Assembly: GCA_016703155.1 (NCBI GenBank)
Contig: JADJCP010000001.1
Location: 744,001 to 808,000, forward strand
Length of the DNA: 64,000 nt
Source of the DNA: Hydrogenophilales bacterium
GTDB taxonomy: Bacteria > Pseudomonadota > Gammaproteobacteria > Burkholderiales > Thiobacillaceae
Direction of reading: 5' to 3'
Each line of letters opens with the position of its first letter. Position 1 is the first letter of the stretch. The notes beneath the pieces are model-generated. The model was given only the letters and a program-made list of their open reading frames with translations, searched no databases and was not told the DNA's origin. Below are positions 34,108 through 41,822 of the stretch, in pieces. A program made the position numbers and the translations under genes.

Positions 34108-35331
34108 ATGCTCAACTTCGAAGACGATATCCCCGCCGCCGCACCGCGCCTGCAACCCGCCGTGCCGCCGCAGGCCTTCGACCCCGCCTACCTGTCCTTC
34201 GGCATCGCCGCGACCGCCACGCCTACTCCCCCCTTTGCAAAAGGGGGGTTGGGGGGGATTTCTCCGACCTCGCCCCACACGCCCATCGCCACCGCAGCCG
34301 CTGACACCAAACACCGCCGCGTCCGCGCCGAAGACAAGCGCATCATCAACGCCAACACCGACGTCAACCAGCTCGTCCCCTTCAAATACAAGTGGGCCTG
34401 GCAGAAGTACATCGCCGCCTGCGCGAACCACTGGATGCCGCAGGAAGTGAACATGAACCGCGACATCGCCACCTGGAAGGACCCCAACGGGCTGTCCGAG
34501 GACGAGCGTCACATCATCAAGCGCAACCTCGGTTTCTTCGTCACCGCCGACAGCCTGGCCGCGAACAACATCGTCCTCGGCACCTACCGCCAGATCACCG
34601 CCCCGGAGTGCCGCCAGTACCTGCTGCGCCAGGCGTTTGAAGAGGCCATCCACACCCACGCCTACCAGTACATCGTCGAAAGCCTGGGCCTCGACGAGGG
34701 CGAAATCTTCAACGCCTACCACGAAATCCCGAGCATCCGCGCCAAGGACGAATTCCTCCTGCCCTTCATCGACGTCCTCGCCGACCCCAACTTCCACACC
34801 GGCACCCACGCCACCGACCAGACCTTCCTGAAGTCCCTGATCGCCTTCGCCTGCATCATGGAAGGCCTGTTCTTCTACGTCGGCTTCGTGCAAATCCTCG
34901 CCCTCGGACGCCAGAACAAGATGACCGGCGCCGCCGAGCAATACCAGTACATCCTGCGCGACGAGTCGATGCACTGCAACTTCGGCATCGACATGATTAA
35001 CCAATTGAAGTTGGAGAATCCCGGCCTCTGGACCCCGGAATTCAAGACCGAACTCAAGGCCATGTTCCAGAAAGCCGTCGACCTCGAATACGCCTACGCC
35101 GAAGACACCCTGCCGCGCGGCGTGCTCGGCCTGAACGCCCCCATGTTCAAGGAATACCTGCGCTTCATCGCCAACCGTCGCGCCACCCAGATCGGCCTGG
35201 ACGAAATGTTCCCCGGCGCCAACAACCCGTTCCCGTGGATGGCGGAGATGATCGACCTGAAGAAAGAGAAAAACTTCTTTGAGACACGGGTTACCGAGTA
35301 CCAGACGGGCGGCGCGCTGAACTGGGATTAA
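34108..35331 (+). CDS. nrdB: Ribonucleoside-diphosphate reductase beta subunit
   Basis: The 407-residue class Ia small subunit carries the diiron and tyrosyl radical. Metal ligands are seen in the EEAIHTHAYQ and DESMHCNFG segments (Glu and His residues), with the C-terminus ending in ALNWD. Compared with usual NrdB, the N-terminal linker is extended and includes PPFAKGGLGGISP (about residues 41-53), which is encoded by a palindromic repeat (see separate entry). The catalytic core downstream looks intact. Confidence 0.95.
   Translation: MLNFEDDIPAAAPRLQPAVPPQAFDPAYLSFGIAATATPTPPFAKGGLGGISPTSPHTPIATAAADTKHRRVRAEDKRIINANTDVNQLVPFKYKWAWQKYIAACANHWMPQEVNMNRDIATWKDPNGLSEDERHIIKRNLGFFVTADSLAANNIVLGTYRQITAPECRQYLLRQAFEEAIHTHAYQYIVESLGLDEGEIFNAYHEIPSIRAKDEFLLPFIDVLADPNFHTGTHATDQTFLKSLIAFACIMEGLFFYVGFVQILALGRQNKMTGAAEQYQYILRDESMHCNFGIDMINQLKLENPGLWTPEFKTELKAMFQKAVDLEYAYAEDTLPRGVLGLNAPMFKEYLRFIANRRATQIGLDEMFPGANNPFPWMAEMIDLKKEKNFFETRVTEYQTGGALNWD
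34228..34260. repeat. Short palindromic repeat inserted in frame in nrdB
   Basis: CCCCCCTTT-GCA-AAAGGGGGG (34228-34248), followed by TTGGGGGGGATT, matches a repeat normally seen between genes in diverse bacteria. Here it is read as PPFAKGGLGGI within the flexible N-terminal part of NrdB without breaking the frame. Confidence 0.75.
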
Positions 35332-35340
35332 GCTGCAAGT

Positions 35341-35380
35341 CCCCTCCCCCTCGGGGGGAGGGCTAGAGAGAGGGCGCCCC
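35341..35380. repeat. GC-rich palindromic repeat after nrdB
   Basis: CCCTCCCC-CTC-GGGGGGAGGG followed by CTAGAGAGAGGG is another common intergenic repeat type. It may also act as a transcript-end hairpin for the nrd operon, although there is no T-run. Confidence 0.55.
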
Positions 35381-35424
35381 TTCCAAAACATCGATAACAA
35401 TATATTTACAGTTAACAGCGGGGT

Positions 35425-35703
35425 ATGATCAAATCATTCCGGCATAAGGGCCTGGAGTCGTTCTTTCAGACGGGCACGAAGAAAGGCATCCAACCCAGCC
35501 ACGCCAGCAGGTTACGCGTTCAACTCGGTGCACTGGACAACGCGACAGTCCCGGGAGACATGAACGTACCCGGCTGGCGATTGCACGGATTGACGGGAGA
35601 CTTGGCCGGCCACTGGTCAGTCACCGTGAATGGCAACTGGCGCCTGACGTTCCGCTTTGAAGGCCCGGACGCAGAACTGGTCGATTATCAGGACTACCAC
35701 TAG
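35425..35703 (+). CDS. higB: HigB/RelE-family toxin
   Basis: A 92-residue protein with the HigB layout: MIKSFRHKGLESFFQTGTK at the start, LDNATVPGDMNVPGWRLHGL in the middle and WRLTFRFE...ELVDYQDYH at the end. These toxins cleave mRNA on the ribosome. It comes before its antitoxin, as is normal for HigBA, with nine bases between. It opens the accessory island after the nrd operon. Confidence 0.92.
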   Translation: MIKSFRHKGLESFFQTGTKKGIQPSHASRLRVQLGALDNATVPGDMNVPGWRLHGLTGDLAGHWSVTVNGNWRLTFRFEGPDAELVDYQDYH

Positions 35704-35712
35704 AGGTACAGC

Positions 35713-35997
35713 ATGACGCGCATGTACAACCCACCCCACCCCGGCGAAGTCCTGCGCGAATGGCTGGGCGACCTCACCGTCACCCAAGCCGCCGAGGCCT
35801 TGCAGGTGTCGCGCGTCACGCTGTCCAAGATTCTCAACGGCAAGGGCGGCATCTCGGCGGACATGGCGCTCAGACTGTCCCAATGGCTTGGAACGTCGCC
35901 CGACCTTTGGCTGGGGATGCAAAATCAATATGATCTTTGGCAGGCGAGTCAGGTTGAGCGGCCAGATATCAAACCGATGGATAGGATGGCTGCGTGA
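35713..35997 (+). CDS. higA: HigA-family antitoxin
   Basis: A 94-residue Xre/Cro-type HTH protein with the family N-terminus (NPPHPGEVLREWL), HTH segment TQAAEALQVSRVTLSKILNGK and C-terminal WLGMQNQYDLW motif. It would neutralise HigB and autoregulate the pair. Its last codons (PDIKPMDRMAA) recur as a fragment at 40326, indicating a duplicated and partly lost copy nearby. Confidence 0.93.
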   Translation: MTRMYNPPHPGEVLREWLGDLTVTQAAEALQVSRVTLSKILNGKGGISADMALRLSQWLGTSPDLWLGMQNQYDLWQASQVERPDIKPMDRMAA

Positions 35998-36037
35998 AAG
36001 CGTAGTCACTGATCGCTTGAATTATTCGGAGGCGCTC

Positions 36038-36337
36038 ATGGACAAACTGCCCAACATCCACCCCGGCGAAGTGCTGCGGGAAGAATTCCTCGTCCCCTTG
36101 GGAATCAGCCAATGCCGACTGGCCAAAGAGATCGGCGTCACCGAAGCCCGCATCTCCGCCATCCGCTCCGGCAAACGTGCCGTCACCGCCGACACCGCCC
36201 TGCGCCTGTCGCGCTTCTTCGGCACGACTGCCGGTTTTTGGCTAGGTCTGCAAGCGGATTACGATCTCGAAGAGGCCGGCAAGACAGCGGGAGAGGCGCT
36301 GGACCGGATCACCCGCTACGAACCAGCCGAAGCCTGA
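36038..36337 (+). CDS. Orphan HigA-like antitoxin
   Basis: A 99-residue HTH protein related to the preceding HigA (NIHPGEVLREEFLVPLGIS, VTEARISAIRSGKRAVTAD, FWLGLQADYDLE). The ATG at 36038 follows GGAGG. No second toxin frame lies next to it, so it is either an orphan or cross-acts with the HigB at 35425. Confidence 0.88.
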   Translation: MDKLPNIHPGEVLREEFLVPLGISQCRLAKEIGVTEARISAIRSGKRAVTADTALRLSRFFGTTAGFWLGLQADYDLEEAGKTAGEALDRITRYEPAEA

Positions 36338-36349
36338 GAGGGGCAACCG

Positions 36350-36754
36350 ATGAACATCATGGACATCGACGGCAACAAGGCGGCCATCGCCTACGACCCC
36401 GACATCAACCTATTCCGGGGCGAATTCATCGAGCTGAACAGCGGTGCCGATTTTTACGGCGCGGACGTGGAGACGTTGCGGAAGGAAGGCGAAACGTCGC
36501 TGCGCATCTATCTGAAGATGTGCCAGGAACAGGGCATCGAGCCGCGCTGTACTATTTCGGGCCAGTCCAACATGCGCATCCAGCCGGAACTGAACGCCAA
36601 GCGGGCACAGGAAGCGGCTGCGGAACTCTTCCGGCCATATTGGGGGCGCCCGGACATCGACATTCAGGAGCCAGTTGACTGCCCGCCGCAGCCGACATCG
36701 ATTGCTGACGAGATGGATTCGATGCATGAGGCAAACCGAGCCTGTCCCCTTTGA
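36350..36754 (+). CDS. HicB-like antitoxin with altered C-terminus
   Basis: A 134-residue protein whose first ~85 residues match HicB-type antitoxins (IAYDPDINLFRGEF, GADFYGADVETLRKEG, RIQPELNAKRAQEAAAE). The usual ribbon-helix-helix ending is replaced by LFRPYWGRPDIDIQEP and an acidic tail. No HicA toxin is adjacent. A related ending (LFRPFWDETDI) survives as a fragment at 39464-39562, so this tail seems to belong to a local gene family. It follows the orphan HigA by 12 bases. Confidence 0.65.
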   Translation: MNIMDIDGNKAAIAYDPDINLFRGEFIELNSGADFYGADVETLRKEGETSLRIYLKMCQEQGIEPRCTISGQSNMRIQPELNAKRAQEAAAELFRPYWGRPDIDIQEPVDCPPQPTSIADEMDSMHEANRACPL

Positions 36755-36757
36755 TTG
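36738..36757. repeat. Dispersed repeat GAGCCTGTCCCCTTTGATTG, copy 1
   Basis: This 20-base unit overlaps the 3' end of the HicB-like gene and resembles units at 40303, 40407 and 40449, and in reverse at 39366. All copies sit at gene ends or between genes in the toxin-antitoxin island. Confidence 0.6.
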
Positions 36758-36786
36758 TAAATTGATAATATTTGCAGGAGGTTTTC

Positions 36787-37011
36787 ATGAATTATATTTC
36801 AACTTTCTTGAAGATATTAAAAATACTGAAATCAAAATACATGCCTATAAACAACGTCATGCTGGTTCTTGCTTTGGTTATTGTGCTGATAATTTTTGTA
36901 CTATCAAATAACTCCGGCAGTTTAATGAACTTTGAAATTTCCAGCTCGATATTTGGTGGCTCTAATAACACTGTAAATAATAGCTCGACCAATATCGAGA
37001 AAGCCCATTAA
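36787..37011 (+). CDS. Small single-pass membrane protein, AT-rich
   Basis: A 74-residue protein from ATG 36787, which follows AGGAGG nine bases before; a start at 36772 has no ribosome site. It has a basic N-terminus (LKILKILKSKYM), one strong membrane helix (VMLVLALVIVLIIFVL) and a Ser/Asn-rich tail ending NIEKAH. Its AT-rich codons match only the adjacent Sel1 gene, one base downstream. The pair looks like a transferred unit; no family is recognised. Confidence 0.7.
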   Translation: MNYISTFLKILKILKSKYMPINNVMLVLALVIVLIIFVLSNNSGSLMNFEISSSIFGGSNNTVNNSSTNIEKAH

Positions 37012-37012
37012 C

Positions 37013-39343
37013 ATGCAACGCCCCAGTATTTATACATTATTGGTGGGCGATTGTTTGATATACTGCGGGACCACTCATGCATATGAAATAGATTTTAGCT
37101 TGCTTTCGATTGCTATTCACAATAGCAATCTGCTGAGTGACTCAAGCACAAGCACGGCCAATACATTATCCTCACGAAATTCTGGCACAGAGACGCAAGT
37201 TAATGAGTCTCTTGTTTCCCATACCACACCAGTAGCCAGAAAGAAATCACATCTTATTCCTTCAAATATTCAGACAAACGAGGATGTCGTCACAAAAATA
37301 AAATTTTTGGAAGGCAAAGACACAGAAAAACCGAATTTGTACCAAGCATTCTTAAAATACAAATCGGAATCTGAAAATGGCAACTTGCATGCCATGGTTG
37401 AATATGGCCGATTACTGGTCAATATTGATAATGATGCAAGTGATACCATTGCATACAAGTATTTCTTGAAGGCATCTAAGAAGGGGCATGTCCCAGACAT
37501 GGTATGGATGGCATGGATGCATGAAACCGAAAGGGCGCCAGCTAGCACAAGCAAAGAAGCTTTATTTTTCCTACGTGAAGCAGCTAATAAAGGGAGCGAT
37601 GCTGCTCAATTTAGTTTAGGCCGTGCTTATGAACTTGGTGCATTGGGTCTACAAAAAGACCTGGACTATGCCATTAAATATTACAAGCTAGCAGCAAGCC
37701 AGTACCACCCTAAGGCAATCACTGCGATTGCAAAAATATATGAAAAAAATTATGGCCAGTATCAGGACGGTAAGCGTGCTGTGAGTTTGTACAAATTAGG
37801 TGCGCGTTTAAATGACAAAGATGCACTTTTTAATTTGGGTTACATGTATTTTACTGGCAGTCATGTGCCACAGGATTATGTTGAGGCGGTAAAATATTAC
37901 AAGATTGCTAGCGATCTTGGCGATTTTAGGGCGCAGAACAATCTGGGGAATTTATATTTAGAAGGAAAGGGGGCAAATCGCGATCCAGAACTAGCTTGTA
38001 GCCTATTTAGACAATCCGCTCTCCAAGAAAATGCATATGCCATGCCGAATCTAGGTCGTTGTTATCAGACCGGAAGTGGAATCAAACAGAATATCGAACA
38101 ATCAACATACTGGTACAGAAGAGGCAGTGATTTAAATAATTTAGAATCACATTACAGTTTAGGCATGTCCTACTTAACAGGCGAAGGTGTAGAAAAAGAT
38201 ATTGTAAGAGCCGTAGAACTTTTTACAAAGGCTGCCGAACAAGGGCACTCTACTGCCGCATGGCGTTTAGGTACAATATATGCCGGAGATAGAGGGCATC
38301 AGATTAACTATTCTGAATCAGCCAAATGGTTCCGACTTGCAGTCTCAAAAGGTAATGCAGCAGCGATGAATGATCTAGCTGTAAATATAATTAATAAAAA
38401 CATCCCCGCACTTGCAGGAGAGATACCAGCTGATTTGTACGAAAAGTCAGCCAGCGCTGGCAATAAGTACGCAATGTTGAATCTCGCGCGTAATTTATAT
38501 TCTGGTCGTGAAACAAAAAGAGATGTGAAAAAGGCAATTGAGTACCTTAGGGAACCTAGTTCGGCAGGGATAATAGATTCTTTTGTGCTTCTTGGTGATA
38601 TATATAGCAACCCCAATAGCGATGTTGCCACGGATTACTCAAAAGCCATTCAATATTACTTAAAGTCAGTGTCTGGCGATAATGAGGTGATATTTAAGAT
38701 ATTCAGAATTTATACAAGATCACCAGAATTATTCAGTAATGAAGATTTTGGTTCGCTCAGAAACGGACTGCTTTATGCAGCCCAATCCGCAGACCAAAAT
38801 ATCTCATTAGCCGCCAAACGGGCTTTATTTTCTCTGCTCGAAAAGAATCAGCTGACCGCATCTCAGACAAATAAAGTCTTTTATTGGCTAACTGAATTGG
38901 CACTTTCTGGTGACGAGTATTCAGAGTTCTTGGCTGTTCTTTTATATTTCCGCAAGAATTATGATAATAAAATGGCAGTTCGTGCCATAATGAACAGCGA
39001 ACCCGCAAAGACAATGGTAAAAAATCTATCTCGCAGTAATGGCTACTTTGCCAGCTTCGCAAAACTCATGAGGTTTATGTTAGATCAACCCCTCGATAGC
39101 ATGACTGCTAGCGAAGCTCAGAAAGCATTTGAAGATTATGCCAGTCAAAACGATGAGTTCACGAAATTGACAATTGCTTACACAAAGGCAGATTCACAAC
39201 CTGATAAAGTTGCCAGCTTAATTAGACACTTGTCTGACAGCTCCCCTGACTTTTCCGCCGCCGTCATTTGCGACTTAATCAATAAGCGGCTTGTTATGCC
39301 ACTAAATATTGGCGAGCTCAACATGTGTATATCAAGCCACTAG
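37013..39343 (+). CDS. Sel1-repeat protein in AT-rich DNA
   Basis: A 776-residue protein with a signal-like N-terminus (about residues 1-24), a low-complexity Ser/Thr linker, and about a dozen Sel1-like repeats from residue ~125 to ~560 (pattern A..LG..Y..G.GV..D...A..YY..AA). The C-terminal ~200 residues are helical without clear repeats. Sel1 proteins act as adaptor scaffolds in signalling, secretion and some phage-defence modules. Base composition is much more AT-rich than the neighbours, a sign of transfer. It is probably co-transcribed with the small membrane protein. Confidence 0.88.
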   Translation: MQRPSIYTLLVGDCLIYCGTTHAYEIDFSLLSIAIHNSNLLSDSSTSTANTLSSRNSGTETQVNESLVSHTTPVARKKSHLIPSNIQTNEDVVTKIKFLEGKDTEKPNLYQAFLKYKSESENGNLHAMVEYGRLLVNIDNDASDTIAYKYFLKASKKGHVPDMVWMAWMHETERAPASTSKEALFFLREAANKGSDAAQFSLGRAYELGALGLQKDLDYAIKYYKLAASQYHPKAITAIAKIYEKNYGQYQDGKRAVSLYKLGARLNDKDALFNLGYMYFTGSHVPQDYVEAVKYYKIASDLGDFRAQNNLGNLYLEGKGANRDPELACSLFRQSALQENAYAMPNLGRCYQTGSGIKQNIEQSTYWYRRGSDLNNLESHYSLGMSYLTGEGVEKDIVRAVELFTKAAEQGHSTAAWRLGTIYAGDRGHQINYSESAKWFRLAVSKGNAAAMNDLAVNIINKNIPALAGEIPADLYEKSASAGNKYAMLNLARNLYSGRETKRDVKKAIEYLREPSSAGIIDSFVLLGDIYSNPNSDVATDYSKAIQYYLKSVSGDNEVIFKIFRIYTRSPELFSNEDFGSLRNGLLYAAQSADQNISLAAKRALFSLLEKNQLTASQTNKVFYWLTELALSGDEYSEFLAVLLYFRKNYDNKMAVRAIMNSEPAKTMVKNLSRSNGYFASFAKLMRFMLDQPLDSMTASEAQKAFEDYASQNDEFTKLTIAYTKADSQPDKVASLIRHLSDSSPDFSAAVICDLINKRLVMPLNIGELNMCISSH

Positions 39344-39463
39344 AATTCAAGAACCAAAGAGAACCAAAGGGGTCAGTGTCAATGACAGCCACACAGTCGA
39401 CGCAGAAATCGCAGTCACACACCCCAGCGATGAGTGTGCGCGTCCGTGCCCAAACTCACGAGC

Positions 39464-39562
39464 ATGGCCGCCGACTTGTTCCGTCCGTTTTGGGATGAAA
39501 CCGATATCAAACTGGAAGCGCCTCGATACCAAGCGCCGGAGCCGGCGCCTGACTTGGACTGA
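39464..39562 (+). pseudogene. C-terminal relic related to the HicB-like protein tail
   Basis: A 32-codon frame reads MAADLFRPFWDETDIKLEAP and ends PAPDLD-stop. It aligns by eye with AAELFRPYWGRPDIDIQEP of the gene at 36350. No upstream part of the gene is present, so it looks like the end of a lost paralogue. Confidence 0.45.
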
Positions 39563-39618
39563 CGGATTAAAGGGGCCGAATTAATTTCGAAGCCCCTCTT
39601 TGATCTCCCCCCCAACAA

Positions 39619-39636
39619 GTGCTACTTTGGTAGCAC
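39619..39636. promoter_or_regulatory. Probable operator of the ParDE-like pair
   Basis: GTGCTAC-TTTG-GTAGCAC is a perfect seven-base inverted repeat 22 bases before the antitoxin start. RHH antitoxins usually bind such palindromes to autoregulate. Confidence 0.55.
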
Positions 39637-39657
39637 CCGGTAGATTAAGGAGACCTC

Positions 39658-39939
39658 ATGACCACGTCCACCACCTTGAAACTCCCTGACGACTTGAAAG
39701 CCCGCATCGCCAGCGCCGCCAAGCAAGCCGGCAAGACATCGCACGCCTTCATGGTCGAAGCCTTGCAGATGCAGACCGAACTGGCGGAAAGGCGACGCGA
39801 GTTCGTCCAGTCCGCCCTGTTGGCCGAGCAGGAGGTGGCCCAGTACGGCCTGGTGTACGACGCCGATGAGGTGTTCAGCTACCTGCGCGACCGTCTTGCA
39901 GTCCGCCCCGCCCAACGACCCAAACCGATCAAGCTATAG
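39658..39939 (+). CDS. Ribbon-helix-helix antitoxin (ParD/CopG-like)
   Basis: A 93-residue protein with an N-terminal RHH DNA-binding motif (STTLKLPDDLKARIASAAKQAGKTSHAFMVEAL). The charged C-terminus should bind the toxin encoded three bases downstream. The start at 39658 follows AGGAGACCTC. A 7-bp palindrome upstream is the likely autoregulatory site. Confidence 0.9.
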   Translation: MTTSTTLKLPDDLKARIASAAKQAGKTSHAFMVEALQMQTELAERRREFVQSALLAEQEVAQYGLVYDADEVFSYLRDRLAVRPAQRPKPIKL

Positions 39940-39942
39940 GCC

Positions 39943-40239
39943 ATGACCCGCCTTGTCCTGGCGCCCCGAGCCTTGCAAGATATGGAACGGCTCGCCGACT
40001 TCCTGCTGGAAAACGGCCCGCAAGCCGCCCAGGAAACCGGCGACATCCTCCTGGACGGGATGGCCATTCTGGCGCGGCATCCGCTGATCGGACGGGTGGT
40101 CGAAGATGGCTATCGGGAATTGGTGATCTCCCGTGGGCGCAGCGGTTACCTGGCTTTATATCGCTATGATGTCGATCAAGACAGGGCCATCATCCTCGCC
40201 ATTCGGCATCAACGGGAACAAGGTAATGCCGACGATTGA
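39943..40239 (+). CDS. ParE/RelE-family toxin
   Basis: A 98-residue ParE-type protein: LVLAPRALQDMERLADFLLE, a LLDGMAILARHPLIGR helix and the beta-strand end RELVISRGRSGYLALYRYD...IILAIRHQRE. ParE toxins poison DNA gyrase, while RelE relatives cleave mRNA. This sequence has the ParE-like RELVI...YLALYR pattern. It forms a complete module with the RHH antitoxin. Confidence 0.92.
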   Translation: MTRLVLAPRALQDMERLADFLLENGPQAAQETGDILLDGMAILARHPLIGRVVEDGYRELVISRGRSGYLALYRYDVDQDRAIILAIRHQREQGNADD

Positions 40240-40302
40240 GGTAACTTCGAAAAAAATGGTGGTTCACCACTCGATGACTCTTGCGCCTGTACTTGATAAA
40301 TC

Positions 40303-40469
40303 GAGCCTGACCCTTTTGATTTAGCCAGGCAGACCGGCCGGACATCAAACCGATGGAGAGGCTGGCCGCTTGAAGACGTGAGGTTCCCCGAGTTTCTTTC
40401 GAACCTGAGCCAGGCCCCTTTGATTCTACGATAATGAAAACAAACACCGAAGCGGACCCATTTGATTCC
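40303..40469. repeat. Cluster of dispersed GAGCC...CCCTTTGATT repeats
   Basis: Three units: GAGCCTGACCCTTTTGATTT (40303-40322), GAGCCAGGCCCCTTTGATTC (40407-40426), and a weaker AAGCGGACCCATTTGATTCC (about 40450-40469). They share the core CCC(C/T)TTTGATT with the copy at 36738. Such units may come from a small mobile or transposase-dependent repeat family. Confidence 0.6.
40326..40373 (+). pseudogene. Fragment of a higA gene (last 15 codons)
   Basis: The codons read QADRPDIKPMERLAA-stop, nearly the same as the end of the intact HigA (QVERPDIKPMDRMAA). The rest of the gene is missing and a dispersed repeat abuts the break, suggesting a rearrangement or deletion between repeats. Confidence 0.7.
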
Positions 40470-40507
40470 TGAGTCAGGACTGACCAACAATTGAGGCAGA
40501 GTGTACC

Positions 40508-41671
40508 GTGCACCACGTCAGCGTAAACTTCATCCGCCCGTCGGCCGACCGTGCGGCGACCTTCGCGACACTGACCGAGTCGACCTGGCTCGTCGAGAAT
40601 GCCGAACACCTGCATCGTGTCCATCCCCGGTCAAAAGACAAGCTGCATGTGTTGCTGGTCGGCCAGACCGATGCGATACCGGCGGGCGTCCTCGAATCGA
40701 TCGGTTCGACCTGCGTCGTTCACGACGCCGCCAGGGACTACGACGCGCTAGCCGCCGAGTTCCCAAACGTCATGGCGTATTTCGGCGGACCTTACTCGGT
40801 GTTCGGTTTCGGCTTTCTGCGCTGGTTGCTGATCGATCGCATCTTTCCCGGCGAGCCGGTTCTTTGCTACGACGGCGACGTCGTGCACAACGTTGCGCTC
40901 GATGATCTCGCGGCGGCATTCAAGGGCATCACGCGCACGGCGACATCGACCTGCTTCGCATCCATCGCCGACCGCGAGTGGTTCCGCGCCTGGCGGCGGA
41001 ACCTCGGGCAACTCGAGTCGGATTTCGCCGGCTTCCTGAGTAAGTACCTGCCAACCTTGACGTACGGTTTCGATCAGATGCGCTCTTCTCCGGAAGAGTA
41101 TTTCGCCAAATTCTTGATCGAAGCCGGCGAGCTTCCGCATCAGGAACTGGACGCATCGTTCCCCTACTGGGTCGTGCCGCAGCCGCAGATCCTGCCGCGC
41201 TTGTTCAACTACGTCCGGATCGATGGGATGGAGCGCATTCCGACGCCGATGACCTACGCCCGCGTCGACCGCATCGACCAGATCAACGGCCGACCCGTAG
41301 CCTTCTGGCACATGCAGAAGACCTTCATGAGTCAGCTCTCGGCGCTGGCGATTCTGTCCCGAAATCCACAGACCCCCGACTTCGGCGCCATACCACCGCT
41401 CATTTTCTACGGACACCGTGCGTCGGCGGCCGATTACTTGATGAACGACCCCTACCACCATCTCGGCGGAACCCCGACCGTGCCCTGGTCCCTCTACAAG
41501 CTAGCGAACTGGCTCGTCGAGCAGCAGCAAACCTTGCGGAAAAGCAATGTGCGTCCGACCGATAACCCTTTTCATCCGGCTTTCCTGTACGACTTCTACT
41601 TCAGGAAGAACGACATGTCGCTGCCGTTCAGCCGAGCGCGGTGGCCGATAGCGGACGCCTGGGCCGAATAA
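40508..41671 (+). CDS. Putative glycosyltransferase-like protein with a DGD motif
   Basis: A 387-residue protein starting with GTG at 40508. The N-terminal half resembles GT-A fold enzymes: FLRWLLIDRIFPGEPVLCYDGDVV (about residues 103-126) places a DxD-type metal site after a beta-strand, and an acidic/aromatic region follows. The C-terminal half (FWHMQKTFMSQL, DNPFHPAFLYDFYFRKND) is not recognised. It stands alone after the toxin-antitoxin island. The family assignment rests on pattern only. Confidence 0.5.
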   Translation: MHHVSVNFIRPSADRAATFATLTESTWLVENAEHLHRVHPRSKDKLHVLLVGQTDAIPAGVLESIGSTCVVHDAARDYDALAAEFPNVMAYFGGPYSVFGFGFLRWLLIDRIFPGEPVLCYDGDVVHNVALDDLAAAFKGITRTATSTCFASIADREWFRAWRRNLGQLESDFAGFLSKYLPTLTYGFDQMRSSPEEYFAKFLIEAGELPHQELDASFPYWVVPQPQILPRLFNYVRIDGMERIPTPMTYARVDRIDQINGRPVAFWHMQKTFMSQLSALAILSRNPQTPDFGAIPPLIFYGHRASAADYLMNDPYHHLGGTPTVPWSLYKLANWLVEQQQTLRKSNVRPTDNPFHPAFLYDFYFRKNDMSLPFSRARWPIADAWAE

Positions 41672-41822
41672 CATGACGGCTGTCGGTGCGACTCTCGTAA
41701 CGAAAGTAACCAAAGCAAAACCAAAGGGACACATGATCCACTTCAATGGCAGCCGCTTTCTCGGACCGTACTGATTCAGCGCCAGATTAGGCGGCATCAC
41801 CACATTTTCCATTGGAGATACC

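Larger units (their letters stand above)
39344..39657. other. Intergenic region with gene relics
   Basis: Between the Sel1 gene and the RHH antitoxin there is a reversed copy of the dispersed repeat (39366-39380), a relic frame (39464-39562), an interrupted inverted repeat near 39567-39597 and a palindromic operator candidate. No intact gene is present. Confidence 0.6.
40240..40507. other. Repeat-rich gap with a higA relic
   Basis: About 270 bases containing three forward copies of the dispersed repeat (40303-40322, 40407-40426, 40449-40469) and the end of a higA copy (40326-40373). No intact gene is present. Confidence 0.65.
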
